Of a stretch of 64,000 bases of DNA, positions 41,990-54,099 are shown in pieces; the stretch's first letter is position 1; each line of letters starts with the position of its first letter. This DNA is from Mytilus edulis. Its lineage: Eukaryota > Mollusca > Bivalvia > Mytilida > Mytilidae. Made by a program: the position numbers and the translations under genes. Below the pieces are notes generated by a model. It was not told where the DNA came from, did not search any database, and worked only from the letters and a program-made list of their open reading frames with translations. The stretch spans positions 72,445,176-72,509,175 of the forward strand of contig NC_092355.1 of the NCBI RefSeq assembly GCF_963676685.1, in the 5' to 3' direction.

Positions 41990-42653
41990 TTGAAATTTTA
42001 CCAAAACTGATGTTTCAACACAAATAATGCATACTTAAGGAGTCTATACTTCTTCATTTTTAATGTGATGTGCCAAAATGAAGTTATTTTGTGTTAATAG
42101 TAATGTCACAACTATTTCTATGTGAATTTGGCCTGATTAAAAAAACATCAAATTCTAAGGGCCAATTTTAACCCTTCATGAACCTTCTTCTTTGGTTTGA
42201 ATGAATTCAGTAATTGCAGCAAGGAAGATTTTTTAACAACTTTACAAGGAACGACTGACAATGACAGACACCAAGTGTCAGCATAAGACAATCATGGCCC
42301 TTAGGTCCAAAAGAGCTAAAAACTAGTTTAACCCCATGTGCCTGAACTCTGCAGTCCAAAATCAGGAATCTCCCCTCATTGTTTGTCTTATGTATATTCT
42401 TCAGTTAATACAAATGACTGCTACAAATTGTTCTGTTTCATAGAAATAACATCAAACAAACAATTTATTTTCCAATCATCAAATATATCTCACATCACTT
42501 TTATCATGTTTATAGATCAAGCTTAAAATACAAACAAATGTTAACAAATCATGAAATTGTTTTTTTCTCATACCATACCACCGACTCTATTTTCACACTA
42601 GACAAATCTATATATAGTTTGCTTATAATGTATAAGCCACCGTCACTATTCAA
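41990..42653. other. MRPS14 3' flank; otherwise unannotated
   Basis: Contains the presumed MRPS14 3'UTR (to about 42,450, minus strand). No other feature recognised. Confidence 0.4.
42464..42469 (-). terminator. Candidate MRPS14 polyadenylation signal
   Basis: TTTATT on the plus strand, AATAAA on the minus strand, 185 bp past the MRPS14 stop codon. Confidence 0.5.
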
Positions 42654-42836
42654 TCACCACTGAGCACGTGTAACACCAGACAGATTATTATAGTCTGCTA
42701 ATATTCTCCACTGTATCCGACTAAGTCTCCATCTCCTTAATCTACCTCGTGCTTTTCCTGTCAAAATGCATCGTGGGAATGTGTGAGTAACAGAACTTCT
42801 CCTTGGTAACTCATGTAATTCTGCTGCAACTAACTC
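42654..42836 (-). CDS. MRPS14: MRPS14 terminal exon
   Basis: Acceptor (minus strand) TTTCTCTTATTCCAG precedes GAGTTAGTTGC. Encodes ELVAAELHELPRRSSVTHTF through SGVTRAQW and stop TGA at 42,656-42,654. Confidence 0.9.
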   Translation of the reverse strand, partial: ELVAAELHELPRRSSVTHTFPRCILTGKARGRLRRWRLSRIQWRILADYNNLSGVTRAQW

Positions 42837-45800
42837 CTGGAATAAGAGAAATATGGGTCAGTCTACAGATTAGGCCAAACTGAAATATATGTCTGGTTAC
42901 AGTTACCCTACCTACCATAGAAACATGGGTCAGTCTACAGATTAGGCCAAACTGAAATATATGTCTGGTTACAGTTACCCTACCTACCTCAGTCTACAGA
43001 TTAGGCCAAACTAAAATATATGTCTGGTTACAGTTACCCTACCTACCAGTCTACAGATTAGGCCAAACTGAAATATATGTCTGGTTACAGTTACCCTACC
43101 TACCTCAGTCTACAGATTAGGCCAAACTGAAATATATGTCTGGTTACAGTTACCCTACCTACCATAGAAACATGGGTCAGTCTACAGATTAGGCCAAACT
43201 GATATATATGTCTGGTTACAGTTACCCTACCTACCTCAGTCTACAGATTAGGCCAAACTAAAATATATGTCTGGTTACAGTTACCCTACCTACCAGTCTA
43301 CAGATTAGGCCAAACTGATATATATGTCTGGTTACAGTTACCCTACCTACCTCAGTCTACAGATTAGGCCAAACTGAAATATATGTCTGGTTACAGTTAC
43401 CCTACCTACCTCAGTCTACAGATTAGGCCAAACTAAAATATATGTCTGGTTACAGTTACCCTACCTACCAGTCTACAGATTAGGCCAAACTGATATATAT
43501 GTCTGGTTACAGTTACCCTACCTACCTCAGTCTACAGATTAGGCCAAACTAAAATATATGTCTGGTTACAGTTACCCTACCTACCTCAGTCTACAGATAA
43601 GCCAAACTGAAATATATGTCTGGTTACAGTTACCCTACCTACCATACTAACATGGGTCAGTCTACAGGTTAGGCCAAACTGAAATATATGTCTGGTTACA
43701 GTTACCCTACCTACCATACTAACGGGTCAGTCTACAGGTTAGGCCAAACTGAAATATATGTCTGGTTACAGTTACCCTACCTACCATAGAAACATGGGTC
43801 AGTCTACAGATTAGGCCAAACTGAAATATATGTCTGGTTACAGTTACCCTACCTACCATAGAAACATGGGTCAGTCTACAGATTAGTCCAAACTGAAATA
43901 TATGTCTGGTTACAGTTACCCTACCTACCATAGAAACATGGGTCAGTCTACAGATTAGGCCAAACTGAAATATATGTCTGGTTACAGATACCCTACCTAC
44001 CATAGAAACATGGGTCAGTCTACAGATTAGGCCAAACTGAAATATATGTCTGGTTACAGTTACCCTACCTACCATAGAAACATGGGTCAGTCTAAAGATT
44101 AGGCCAAACTGAAATATATGTCTGGTTACAGTTACCCTACCTACCTCAGTCTACAGATTAGGCCAAACTAAAATATATGTCTGGTTACAGTTACCCTACC
44201 TACCTCAGTCTACAGATTAGGCCAAACTGATATATATGTCTGGTTACAGTTACCCTACCTACCTCAGTCTACAGATTAGGCCAAACTAAAATATATGTCT
44301 GGTTACAGGTACCCTACCTACCAGTCTACAGATTAGGCCAAACTGATATATATGTCTGGTTACAGTTACCCTACCTACCTCAGTCTACAGATTAGGCCAA
44401 ACTGAAATATATGTCTGGTTACAGTTACCCTACCTACCATAGAAACATGGGTCAGTCTACAGATTAGGCCAAACTGATATATATGTCTGGTTACAGTTAC
44501 CCTACCTACCTCAGTCTACAGATTAGGCCAAACTAAAATATATGTCTGGTTACAGTTACCCTACCTACCAGTCTACAGATTAGGCCAAACTGATATATAT
44601 GTCTGGTTACAGTTACCCTACCTACCTCAGTCTACAGATTAGGCCAAACTAAAATATATGTCTGGTTACAGTTACCCTATCTACCTCAGTCTACAGATTA
44701 GGCCAAACTGAAATATATGTCTGGTTACAGTTACCCTACCTACCATACTAACATGGGTCAGTCTACAGGTTAGGCCAAACTGAAATATATGTCTGGTTAC
44801 AGTTACCCTACCTACCATACTAACATGGGTCAGTCTACAGGTTAGGCCAAACTGAAATATATGTCTGGTTACAGTTACCCTACCTACCATAGAAACATGG
44901 GTCAGTCTACAGATTAGGCCAAACTGAAATATATGTCTGGTTACAGTTACCCTACCTACCATAGAAACATGGGTCAGTCCACAGATTAGGCCAAACTGAA
45001 ATATATGTCTGGTTACAGTTACCCTTCCTACCATAGAAACATGGGTCAGTCTACAGATTAGGCCAAACTGAAATATATGTCTGGTTACAGTTACCCTACC
45101 TACCATAGAAACATGGGTCAGTCTACAGATTAGGCCAAACTGAAATATATGTCTGGTTACAGTTACCCTACCTACCATAGAAACATGGGTCAGTCTACAG
45201 ATTAGGCCAAACTGAAATATATGTCTGGTTACAGTTACCCTACCTACCATAGAAACATGGGTCAGTCTACAGATTAGGCCAAACTGAAATATATGTCTGG
45301 TTACAGTTACCCTACCTACCATAGAAACATGGGTCAGTCTACAGATTAGGCCAAACTGAAATATATGTCTGGTTACAGTTACCCTACCTACCATAGAAAC
45401 ATGGGTCAGTCTACAGATTAGGCCAAACTGAAATATATGTCTGGTTACAGTTACCCTACCTACCATAGAAACATGGGTCAGTCTACAGATTAGGCCAAAC
45501 TGAAATATATGTCTGGTTACAGTTACCCTACCTACCATAGAAACATGGATCAGTCTACAGATTAGGCCAAACTGAAATATATGTCTGGTTACAGTTACCC
45601 TACCTACCATAGAAACATGGGTCAGTCTACAGATTAGGCCAAACTGAAATATATGTCTGGTTACAGTTACCCTACCTACCATGGGTCAGTCTACAGATTA
45701 GGCAAAACTGAAATATATGTCTGGTTACAGTTACCCTACCTACCATAGAAACATGGGTCAGTCTACAGATTAGGCCAAACTGAAATATATGTCTGGTTAC

Positions 45801-48800
45801 AGTTACCCTACCTACCATGGGTCAGTCTACAGATTAGGCCAAACTGAAATATATGTCTGGTTACAGTTACCCTACCTACCATAGAAACATGGGTAAGTCT
45901 ACAGATTAGGCCAAACTGAAATATATGTCTGGTTACAGTTACCCTACCTACCATAGAAACATGGGTAAGTCTACAGATTAGACCAAACTGAAATATATGT
46001 CTGGTTACAGTTACCCTACCTACCATAGAAACATGGGTCAGTCTACAGATTAGGCCAAACTGAAATATATGTCTGGTTACAGTTACCCTACCTACCATAG
46101 AAACATGGGTCAGTCTACAGATTAGGCCAAACTGAAATATATGTCTGGTTACAGTTACCCTACCTACCATAGAAACATGGGTCAGTCTACAGATTAGGCC
46201 AAACTGAAATATATGTCTGGTTACAGTTACCCTACCTACCATAGAAACATGGGTCAGTCTACAGATTAGGCCAAACTGAAATATATGTCTGGTTACAGTT
46301 ACCCTACCTACCATGGGTCAGTCTACAGATTAGGCCAAACTGAAATATATGTCTGGTTACAGTTACCCTACCTACCATAGAAACATGGGTCAGTCTACAG
46401 ATTAGGCCAAACTGAAATATATGTCTGGTAACAGTTACCCTACCTACCATAGAAACATGGGTCAGTCTACAGATTAGGCCAAACTGAAATATATGTCTGG
46501 TTACAGTTACCCTACCTACCATAGAAACATGGGTCAGTCTACAGATTAGGCCAAACTGAAATATATGTCTGGTTACAGTTACCCTACCTACCATAGAAAC
46601 ATGGGTCAGTCTACAGATTAGGCCAAACTGAAATATATGTCTGGTTACAGTTACCCTACCTACCATAGAAACATGGGTCAGTCTACAGATTAGGCCAAAC
46701 TGAAATATATGTCTGGTTACAGTTACCCTACCTACCATGGGTCAGTCTACAGATTAGGCCAAACTGAAATATATGTCTGGTTACAGTTACCCTACCTACC
46801 ATACTTTTTAGTAATAATAGCTTATTCTAACAATTTTTTGTCATTTTTCATTATTTAAAGCACTATTAAAGTCAGAGACTCAATGTCAAAAAATAAAATA
46901 AAATGTCAAACCAGATGCTGGGCAGGGCGCAGCTTTATACGACCGCAGAGGTTGAACCCTGAACGGTTGGGTCAAGTATGGACACAACATTCAAGCTGGA
47001 TTCAGCTCTAAATTTGGATTGTGATTAAATAGGTTTCTGACACAGAATGAATGTGGTCTAATGAACTTTAAAATTTGTTTTTGCCTTTGAGCAATTCACT
47101 ATGCTGTTGAATATTAATCCTCTCAAAAAAATGTTTGAAGAAATTTTCTTTTTATTTATGATATCTGAAATGAAAAAAATTGACCCCCCCCCCCCACAAT
47201 ATTTTTTTAACATCCCCCTTTCCCTTATTCCAAAACTGATCTCAATTCAAATTTCTAATGGAGTTTGCAACAATAACTACTCATTTAAATACATATTAAA
47301 ATGTAAAAAAAGTGCTTGTTATCACGTGCACTGAATAGTAAGATTGTTTTAATTTATCAGTTGAAAGTAAAAGTGAATATACATTGTATATTGTATAAAA
47401 CAATGATTTAAGTTGATTCAACTACTATTCCGGACAAAGTAAGATAACTCCAATTGAAAATTTCTTGCTATTGCACAATATTGTGCAATTAGATATTTCT
47501 TGTTATTGCGCAATACTGTGCATGTGAAAATATTTGCTATTGCACAATACTGTGCAATTAAAGATTTCTTGCTATTGCGCAATACTGTGCAATTGAAAAT
47601 TTCTTGCTATTGCACAATATTGTGCAATTGAAGATTTCTTGCAATTGCTGAATACTGTCAATTGAAGATTTCTTGCTATTGCACAATACTTAATTTAATA
47701 ATTTTGGATCCTGATTTGGACCAACTTAAAAACTAGGCCAATAATCAAAATCTAAGTACATGTTTAGGTTCAGCATATCAAAGAAGCCCAAGAATTCAAT
47801 TTTTGTGAAAATCAAACTTAAGTTTAATTTTGGACCCTTTGGACTTTAATGTAGACCAATTTGAAAACGGAACCAAAAATTAAGAATCTACATACATGAC
47901 ATACACAGTTAGATTTGGCATATCAAAGAACCCCAATTATTCAATTTTTGATGAAATCAAACAAAGTTTAAATTTGGACCCTTTGGGCCCCTTATTCGTA
48001 AACTGTTGGGACCAAAACTTCCAAAATCAATCCTAACCTTCCTTTTATAGTCATAAACCTTGTGTTTAAATTTCATTGATTTCTATTTACTTATACTAAA
48101 GTTATTGTGCCAAAACCAAGAATAATGCTTATTTGGGCCCTTTTTTGGCCCCTCATTCCTAAACTGTTGGACCAAAACTCCCAAAATCAATCCCAACCTT
48201 TCTTTTGTGGTCATAAACCTTGTGTCAAAATTTCATAGATTTCTATTTACTCAAACTAAAGTTATAGTGCGAAAACCAAGAAAATGCTTATTTGGGCCTT
48301 TTTTGGCCCCATATTCCTAAAATGTTGGGACCAAAACTTCCAAAATCAATCCCAACCTTCCTTTTGTGGTCATAAACCTTGTGACGACGAAGACGCCAAC
48401 GTGATACCAATTAACGACCAAAAATTTTTTGCAGTCGTATATAAATCCCTACCTACCTAACATGCCTAACCTTACTTTAGTTTAGATGCAACTGGAAGTT
48501 TCAACCACACAATCTATTTTATTTGGCCTTAATTAATTGGAGGGTTCTCACTAAGAAGAGTCCATAAGTCATGGTCTCAAGAACATCTGCCTGGACAAGT
48601 ACTCATCACTTTGAAACTTGGAAGTCAAGTCTTGAGATATCAAGATTGCAGAATTCTCAAAACTGTTTTTTTATACCATGGTGACAAAAATCTGTTGTTC
48701 CCAATAGTATTTTAAAATGGGTGGTCAGAGTGGTCTGGGATAATATCAACAGAGTCCATTTATTATCATTTCATTGCAATTTTATATGATGATTAACAAA

Positions 48801-49669
48801 TTAATTCTATTTTGAGTCATCAGGTCATGAAAACTTAAATAATAAATAAAAATATTGCTATTTATTTTCTTCATGCTGTTTGTTGGACACAATTGCAAAA
48901 ATAAAAGCATGAAAAGGTAAGTTCTTGAACTCACCTACAAAAATCTTTAATACTATTTCTAGCAATAATAAATTTGGAAGAAAAAATTGGAAATACCTTA
49001 TTTGTTTTAATGATGTAAACACATATATTTTTTATTGGCCTTATGTAGAAAAAGTATTTTGATATTTTTCAAATTGGAACATAGTCATGACAGTCAGTGA
49101 AGAACATAGTCATGACAGTGAAGAACATGAAGAAGATGCTTCAAGGAATACATAGGGAAAGAAATGCTATTTTTAGAAACCTGTTATGAACTTCAGGGAA
49201 GATAAAGTATTAAGATGTGGAATTCTTTTTCTTTTTTTTTGAGGGGGGGGTAGGAGTATAGTTAAAAAAATGGCTGTGTCTAGATTAAATCTGATGACAC
49301 ACAAATTCAATGACCCTAACCCTACCCTGAACCCATTGTTCAAATTTTTCTTACACTCTATTTTATTTTATAAAATTCCAAATTATCTTTAATATATGAC
49401 GTTTACATGTTTACCTTGAAAGGATGAGGTAAAACTCTGCTTTTTTTCATAGTCACAAGTCTCAATCGTTGTGGTCCATATTGTTTAATTAATTTACGAT
49501 TGTTGAAGTCTCTGTTTGCGGCCCATTTTAAAAGCCTTTTTTGATGATTAAATTTTGGTTCTGCAAATGGATCAAACTCCTTTGGTGTGTCTGCACATGT
49601 TCTGATCTGTGTGCACAGTTTCCATGGTGATGAAAACGATTCTGTCAGTGGTTTCGATAATAAAGGAAC
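42654..49669 (-). CDS. MRPS14: Mitochondrial ribosomal protein uS14m (MRPS14), last two coding exons
   Basis: A component of the mitoribosomal small-subunit head that binds 12S rRNA; nuclear-encoded and imported into mitochondria. Two minus-strand exons join in phase 0: 49,669-49,415 (85 codons) and 42,836-42,654 (60 codons plus TGA). The C-terminal exon carries ELHELPRRSS, RCILTGKARG, RRWRLSRIQWR and DYNNLSGVTRAQW, and the upstream exon carries RDFNNRKLIKQYGPQRLRL. These match the uS14 family, whose C-terminal signature is RPRGVKRRWRLSR...SG..RA.W in vertebrate MRPS14. The usual CXXC zinc pair of bacterial zinc-type S14 is absent, as in mitochondrial forms. The exon with the start codon was not found and should lie at higher coordinates. 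The intron of 6,578 bp (42,837-49,414) contains the 72-bp minisatellite and family P copy 2. Function follows from homology. Confidence 0.88.
42846..46803. repeat. 72-bp minisatellite, about 4 kb, in the MRPS14 intron
   Basis: The full unit is CAGTCTACAGATTAGGCCAA, ACTGAAATATATGTCTGGTT, ACAGTTACCCTACCTACCAT, then AGAAACATGGGT. Length variants of 64, 59 and 57 bp all remove 8, 13 or 15 bp at the same place after CCTACC. The half next to the MRPS14 exon (to about 44,690) mixes 72, 59 and 57 bp units; the distal half is mostly uniform 72-bp. As 72 is 24 codons, minus-strand frames of 118-333 residues stay open with a 24-residue repeat (MVGRVTVTRHIFQFGLICRL...). They are intronic and not called as genes. 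Confidence 0.95.
46915..48445. mobile_element. TIR element family P, copy 2
   Basis: TTTATACGACCGCAG at 46,934 and GCAGTCGTATA near 48,432 mark the ends. Internal degenerate units repeat TTTGGGCCC, CCTAAACTGTTGGGACC, AATCAATCCCAACCTTCC and GTCATAAACCTTGTG three or four times. Carries the expanded 40-bp minisatellite at 47,460-47,690. Confidence 0.75.
47460..47690. repeat. 40-bp minisatellite inside family P copy 2, about six units
   Basis: Units read TTTCTTGCTATTGCACAATA, CTGTGCAATTGAAGA. Each has an inverted core, ATTGCACAAT / ATTGTGCAAT. Confidence 0.85.
48450..49400. other. MRPS14 intron, unannotated part
   Basis: No exon or clear repeat. GAACATAGTCATGACAGT is duplicated near 49,078-49,125, and a G-run lies at 49,243. 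Confidence 0.4.
49415..49669 (-). CDS. MRPS14: MRPS14 penultimate exon
   Basis: Acceptor (minus) ATTGTAG before GTTCCTTTATT; donor TTCAAG, then GTAAAC. Encodes 85 residues from VPLLSKPLTE to SRVLPHPFK, phase 0 at both ends. The first half is probably mitochondrial targeting or metazoan-specific extension. Confidence 0.85.
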
Positions 49670-49755
49670 CTACAATAAATTATCAACAATTAATATAGTG
49701 GTTGAATTAATTGGTACAGATGACCCATGAATTTTATCTTAAAGAGGTTTTATTA

Positions 49756-50236
49756 TGGGGACGAGGTCCCCTATAACATTAGTAAAATCAATAAAAAAAA
49801 AAAAAATTAAAAAAAATCAGGAAATTTTCATTGTACTAATGAATTTAAAATCGTTCAAACTTTTTTTTGTTGCTTTTTAATTCCCGCATTTGCGCAGAAT
49901 GCAGAAATCTACTTCCTTCTTCCGGTCCTCATTGTCGTGAGACTTTGAGTAGTCTAGTAAAATATAAGAACTCAAGGAACACAATACCAATATTTCATTT
50001 TTAATAATTCTGTCTTTGATATGAATTGACGTTACCTGATGCACTCCGTTTTTTTGTTTACATTCAACAGGACGTCATAACTTAAATAACGTCACAAGTA
50101 AAATCCTTAACAACAGAACCAAAATCGGAAACGTAACGGTATTTCCGTTTCTTTTTTTTTTAACAAAATTTAAGTTACAAAAAAAATAACTCATACAGAC
50201 TTCGTCCCCATTAACAGGTAATGCCTGCCTCATATA
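49756..50236. mobile_element. Element R, copy 1, about 470 bp
   Basis: ATGGGGACGAGGTCCCCTAT at the left and GACTTCGTCCCCATTAACAG, then GCCTGCCTCATAT at the right. Inverse ends ATGGGGACGAAGTC/GACTTCGTCCCCAT. Inner words AAATAACGTCACAA, AACAGAACCAAAATCGGAAA and GGTATTTCCGTTTC recur in copy 2 at 61,560-62,032. Confidence 0.75.
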
Positions 50237-50685
50237 TTAATAATTACAACTGCATGTATAATGATAAAGAAGTCTAAACTATGAATTTGTTATAATGACT
50301 GAAATAACATCATAAGTAAACGACATGTGATTTATCACAATAATACCGCTATACAGGAAAGTATTCTTCTGTGTGTAATTTTCAACAAATTTAAATGTTT
50401 AAAAAAGAACACAGATTTCTTATAGTCTTGTACTGATTTTTATAGTTCGTTCTCATGTTGTACTGTTATACCACTGTCCCAGGTTAGGCCAACTAAAATT
50501 AATTAGTAGATTTTCATCCAAATTTTTGAAAAAAATGGGGCGGGTGGGAGGATTTTATTTTTTAAATTTTATTTCATATGAAACCTTCTTGTCACGTGTT
50601 ATTCATATATGCAAGTGTAATAATAAGCTTATATCATGTAAATACATCCATAAGGTATCGTGTATAAGACAATAACAATCAAAAC
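50237..50685. other. No recognisable feature
   Basis: AT-rich spacer. May include the missing MRPS14 5' exon, which I could not locate. Confidence 0.35.
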
Positions 50686-50689
50686 CAAG

Positions 50690-51130
50690 GAGTAACCAAA
50701 GACTCATAAAACCAAAAGACATTTACATCAACAGTTACAAATAATAAGTAGGAAACAACACGAACTCCACTAAAAACCAGGAGTGAAATCAGGTGCTCCG
50801 GAAGGGTAAGCATTTCCTGCACCGTATATGACACCCATCATGTTATTTCTTTGTTCAGTTCGGTAATGATGGAAGGTTGTTATGATTGAGGAAGAATATC
50901 ACTGAGATATGATTTCTGACACTCTTTTGTCATAATGGCCAATCAGCTCATGATGGCGACCATAAAATTGCTTGAGTAATGACCTTAATTTGATTGATTC
51001 ATAGCCCTGTCTTAGCAACTTTTGAGAAAGCAGTATTCCTTGTTCAACAAAATTAAAGTACTTTTAGCTAGCTCTAGAGTAACGTATCAATTGAGACACA
51101 TATACTCCATATGCTGATGCCGCTTTTTCA
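50690..51130 (-). pseudogene. RT-element C-terminal fragment and tail, minus strand
   Basis: The inverse strand from about 51,125 reads AYGVYVSQLIRYSRAS, then a stop and frameshifts, then KLLRQGYESIKLRSLLKQF, YGRHHELIGHYDKRVSEI and GNAYPSGAPDFTPGF, followed by the third-type tail. Same superfamily as 4,216-4,626 but a different lineage. Confidence 0.65.
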
Positions 51131-51217
51131 AATTCGTAAATATATATATCTGATTGGCAACCACTGTTCTACATGTAATTGCCACTTTAGAAACCTATTT
51201 TATAGTAAACAACAGAA

Positions 51218-52257
51218 ATGTGGAGAAATACTCTCTTAAGTTGGACTGAGTTACAATTTATGACTAAAATTAGCAAAGACCCATCAAAACAACATTTGAT
51301 ACAAAAATTTAACAATACTTTTAGATATTTGGATGATATATTGGCTCTAAATAATGACGACTTCAGTATGTATACTTTAACCCCGCCGCAATTTTGCGCC
51401 TGTCCCAAGTCAGGAGCCTCTGGCCTTTGTAAGTCTTGTATGATTTTAAATTTTAGTTTCTTGTGTATAATTCGGAGTTTAGTATGACGTCCATTATCAC
51501 TGTACTATTATGCATATTTTAGGGGCCAGCTGAAGGACACCTACGGGTGCGGGAATTCTCGCTACATTGAAGACCCATTGGTTGCCTTCGGCTGTTGTTT
51601 GCTCTATGGTCGGGTGGTTGTCGCTTTGACATATTCACCATTTCCTTTATCAATTTTAAAGAAATTTATCCTGTAGAACTTACTTTAAATAAAGCTAATG
51701 ATAACAATGACCACTGCCCTTTCCTCGATCTTGATATCTATATCATAAACGGGAAGCTTAATACAAAAATTTATGATAAAAGAGATGATTTTTCATTTCC
51801 TATTGTTAATTATCCATTTTTAGATGGTGACGTTCCCTTGTCACCATCTTATGGTGTTTATATATCTCAACTTGTACGATTCGCTCGTGTATGTAACAAT
51901 GTATTAGATTTTAGCGAGAGAAATTTATGTATTACTGAAAAATTATTACACCAGGGTTTTCGATATCACAAACTGGTCAAAACATTTACTAAATTTTATC
52001 ACCGGTATAAGGAAATAATTCGTAAATATAACTCAACATGCAGACATCTTATACGTTCAGGTATTTCACATCCAAAATTTTATGGAAATATTCTTTATAA
52101 AGCACAAAAATGTCAGTATTCTCCTCAGAAACTAACAAAACCTTTAAATAGACTTATTAAAAGGGGATATAGTTACGATACTGTTGTCAGGTCATTAAAG
52201 ATTGCATATTTTGGCTTTAACATTGATTCACTGATAGGGTCTTTGCATCGGAACTAA
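51218..52257 (+). pseudogene. Reverse-transcriptase element ORF, split by a 281-bp insertion
   Basis: The left part (about 51,257-51,376) encodes KDPSKQHLIQKF, then FRYLDDILALNNDDF, in which YLDD is the YXDD catalytic box of reverse transcriptases. The right part (51,658-52,257) encodes KEIYPVELTLNKAN, HCPFLDLDIYI, KIYDKRDDFSFPIVNYPFLD, SPSYGVYISQLVRFARVC, KTFTKFYHRYKEIIRKY and ends at TAA 52,255-52,257. Removing 51,377-51,657 restores a continuous reading across ...MYT and KEIYP, so it was one protein. The 5' end lacks most of the RT domain and has an earlier stop, so the element is dead. Downstream (52,290-52,893) lies its typical 3' region ending in repeat B. Confidence 0.8.
51377..51657 (+). 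mobile_element. Repeat B inserted in the RT ORF
   Basis: 281 bp from TTAACCCCGCCGCAATTTTG to TTTCCTTTATCAATTTT. It differs from 52,613-52,893 at only about three positions. No clear target duplication is visible. Confidence 0.85.
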
Positions 52258-52893
52258 ACACATTTATTTCTAAAAAAACAGTTGTTGGCATGACACGGGT
52301 TATGTTCTTCTCATATATTTTATGATAGTATGATACTAAACCCCTAACGGGAGGGATTGTACCTGATATTCATATGATGAAGACATAATCTTTCAATCAG
52401 TTTAATTGAGGTCTGGAGCTGGCATGTCAGTTAACTGCTAGTAGTCTGTTGTTATTTATGTATTATTGTCATTTTATTTATTTTCTTTTGTTACATCTTT
52501 TGACATCAGACTCGGACTTCTCTTGAACTGAATTTTAATGTGCGTATTGTTATTCTTTTACTTTTCTACATTGGCTAGAGGTATAGGGGGAGGGTTGAGA
52601 TCTCATAAACATGTTTAACCCCGCCGCAATTTTGCGCCTGTCCCAAGTCAGGAGCCTCTGGCCTTTGTTAGTCTTGTATGATTTTAAATTTTAGTTTCTT
52701 GTGTATAATTCGGAGTTAAGTATGACGTCCATTATCACTGTACTATTATGCATATTTTAGGGGCCAGCTGAAGGACACCTACGGGTGCGGGAATTCTCGC
52801 TACATTGAAGACCCATTGGTTGCCTTCGGCTGTTGTTTGCTCTATGGTCGGGTGGTTGTCGCTTTGACATATTCACCATTTCCTTTCTCAATT
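52258..52893 (+). repeat. RT-element 3' region with repeat B
   Basis: GTTATGTTCTTCTCATATAT, AGCTGGCATGTCAGTTAACT and GACATCAGACTCGGACTTCT parallel 6,900-7,130. Then repeat B from 52,613. Confidence 0.75.
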
Positions 52894-52899
52894 TTATCT

Positions 52900-53750
52900 A
52901 TATCAAATGTATTTTGCTTTCTAAGCAATGTTTTTTTTGTCCTAATAAAATGAAACAAAGGCATTGGTATGCAACACGAGCACGATAAGTACGGAATAAA
53001 ATGAAAACTCAAACAGTGTTAAAATAATAGGGTTGGTCCTTAATATGCAAGATGCAAATATAATTACAATGTAGAACATAAAGTTGCTTAATGACTCTAT
53101 CGTGGGTATTGGGACAGAGGATGTTTGCTGTTTTTCTACAAAAAACGAAAGGCATGGATAAATCTAAATCTAAGAGCTTGCTATAAATTAATAAATTAAA
53201 AATACGTATGTTTGTCGATTTTCTGAACTCAAAATACGGTCACCAATCTATAAAGTTCAGGCTTATGTCAATTTCTGTATTCCAGTCAAACGTGTTCCAC
53301 GATTCTTACGCTTTTGGGTTTCATTCACAGTCCAAATTTCTTGACACAAAGTCATTGTATAAATAAAAGAAATCCAAGGTGTTTTTCTCACAAACATTTC
53401 AGTCATTTGTGTCATTTGTGACATACTGCGATTTGCGTTCTTGGACACAGAGTATTACTCGTAACCCGAATATTTCACGCCCTTCTCGTAATCAATCTCT
53501 ATTATCGGTAAATGATGTTGTCATATATCATCAGAATATATCGACTTAATCATTCAGTAAGAATTCTCTAAGAAATACGAAAACCGAAATTAGAAAAAGG
53601 AAGTTTCACATGAAACGAAATTATCGACGGTTACCGGTAACGGAAATGAACAAAATACGGAAATCGTAATTTTTTTAAAAATAAAAAAAATCGGGGCGGG
53701 AAGATTTCAGAGGGGCGGGCGGGGATGAAAATCTATCAATTAATTCTAAT
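52900..53750. other. No supported gene
   Basis: A 61-codon minus-strand frame at 53,263-53,448 has no family signature. GGGGCGGG words lie near 53,690-53,720. Nothing else recognised. Confidence 0.4.
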
Positions 53751-53756
53751 TGGCCT

Positions 53757-54095
53757 TAGGGGGAGGGTTGGGATCCTGCTAACATGTTTAACACCGCCAC
53801 ATTATTTATGTTTGTGCCTGTCCCAAGTCAGGAGCCTGTAATTCAGTGGTTGTCGTTTGTTTATGTGTTACATATTTGTTTTTCGTTCATTTTTTTTTAC
53901 ATAAATAAGGCCATTAGTTTTCTCTTTTGAATTGTTTTACATTGTCTTATCGGGCCTTTTATAGCTGGCTATGCGGTATGGGCTTTGCTCATTGTTGAAG
54001 GCCGTACGGTGACCTAAATGTGTTAATGTCTGTGTCATTTTGGTCTTTTGTGTATAGTTGTCTCATTGGCAATCATACCACATCTTCTTTTTTAT
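53757..54095 (+). repeat. SINE-like repeat A, complete copy
   Basis: Starts GGGGGAGGGTTGGGATCC and runs through GTGCCTGTCCCAAGTCAGGA, TAATTCAGTGGTTGTCG, GAATTGTTTTACATTGTC, CTATGCGGTATGGGCTTTGC, GAAGGCCGTACGGTGACC and GTCTCATTGGCAATCATACC to ATCTTCTTTTTTA. No ORF. Confidence 0.8.
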
Positions 54096-54099
54096 ATTA

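Noticed and set aside
44681..45682. 333-residue minus-strand frame with a 24-residue repeat
   Set aside because: It is a frame left open because 72 bp is 24 codons; it lies in the MRPS14 intron, has no flanking unique coding sequence, and length variants break the frame elsewhere in the array.
51187..51408. Minus-strand 73-residue frame over the RT core
   Set aside because: Antisense shadow of the RT fragment with its YLDD box on the plus strand.
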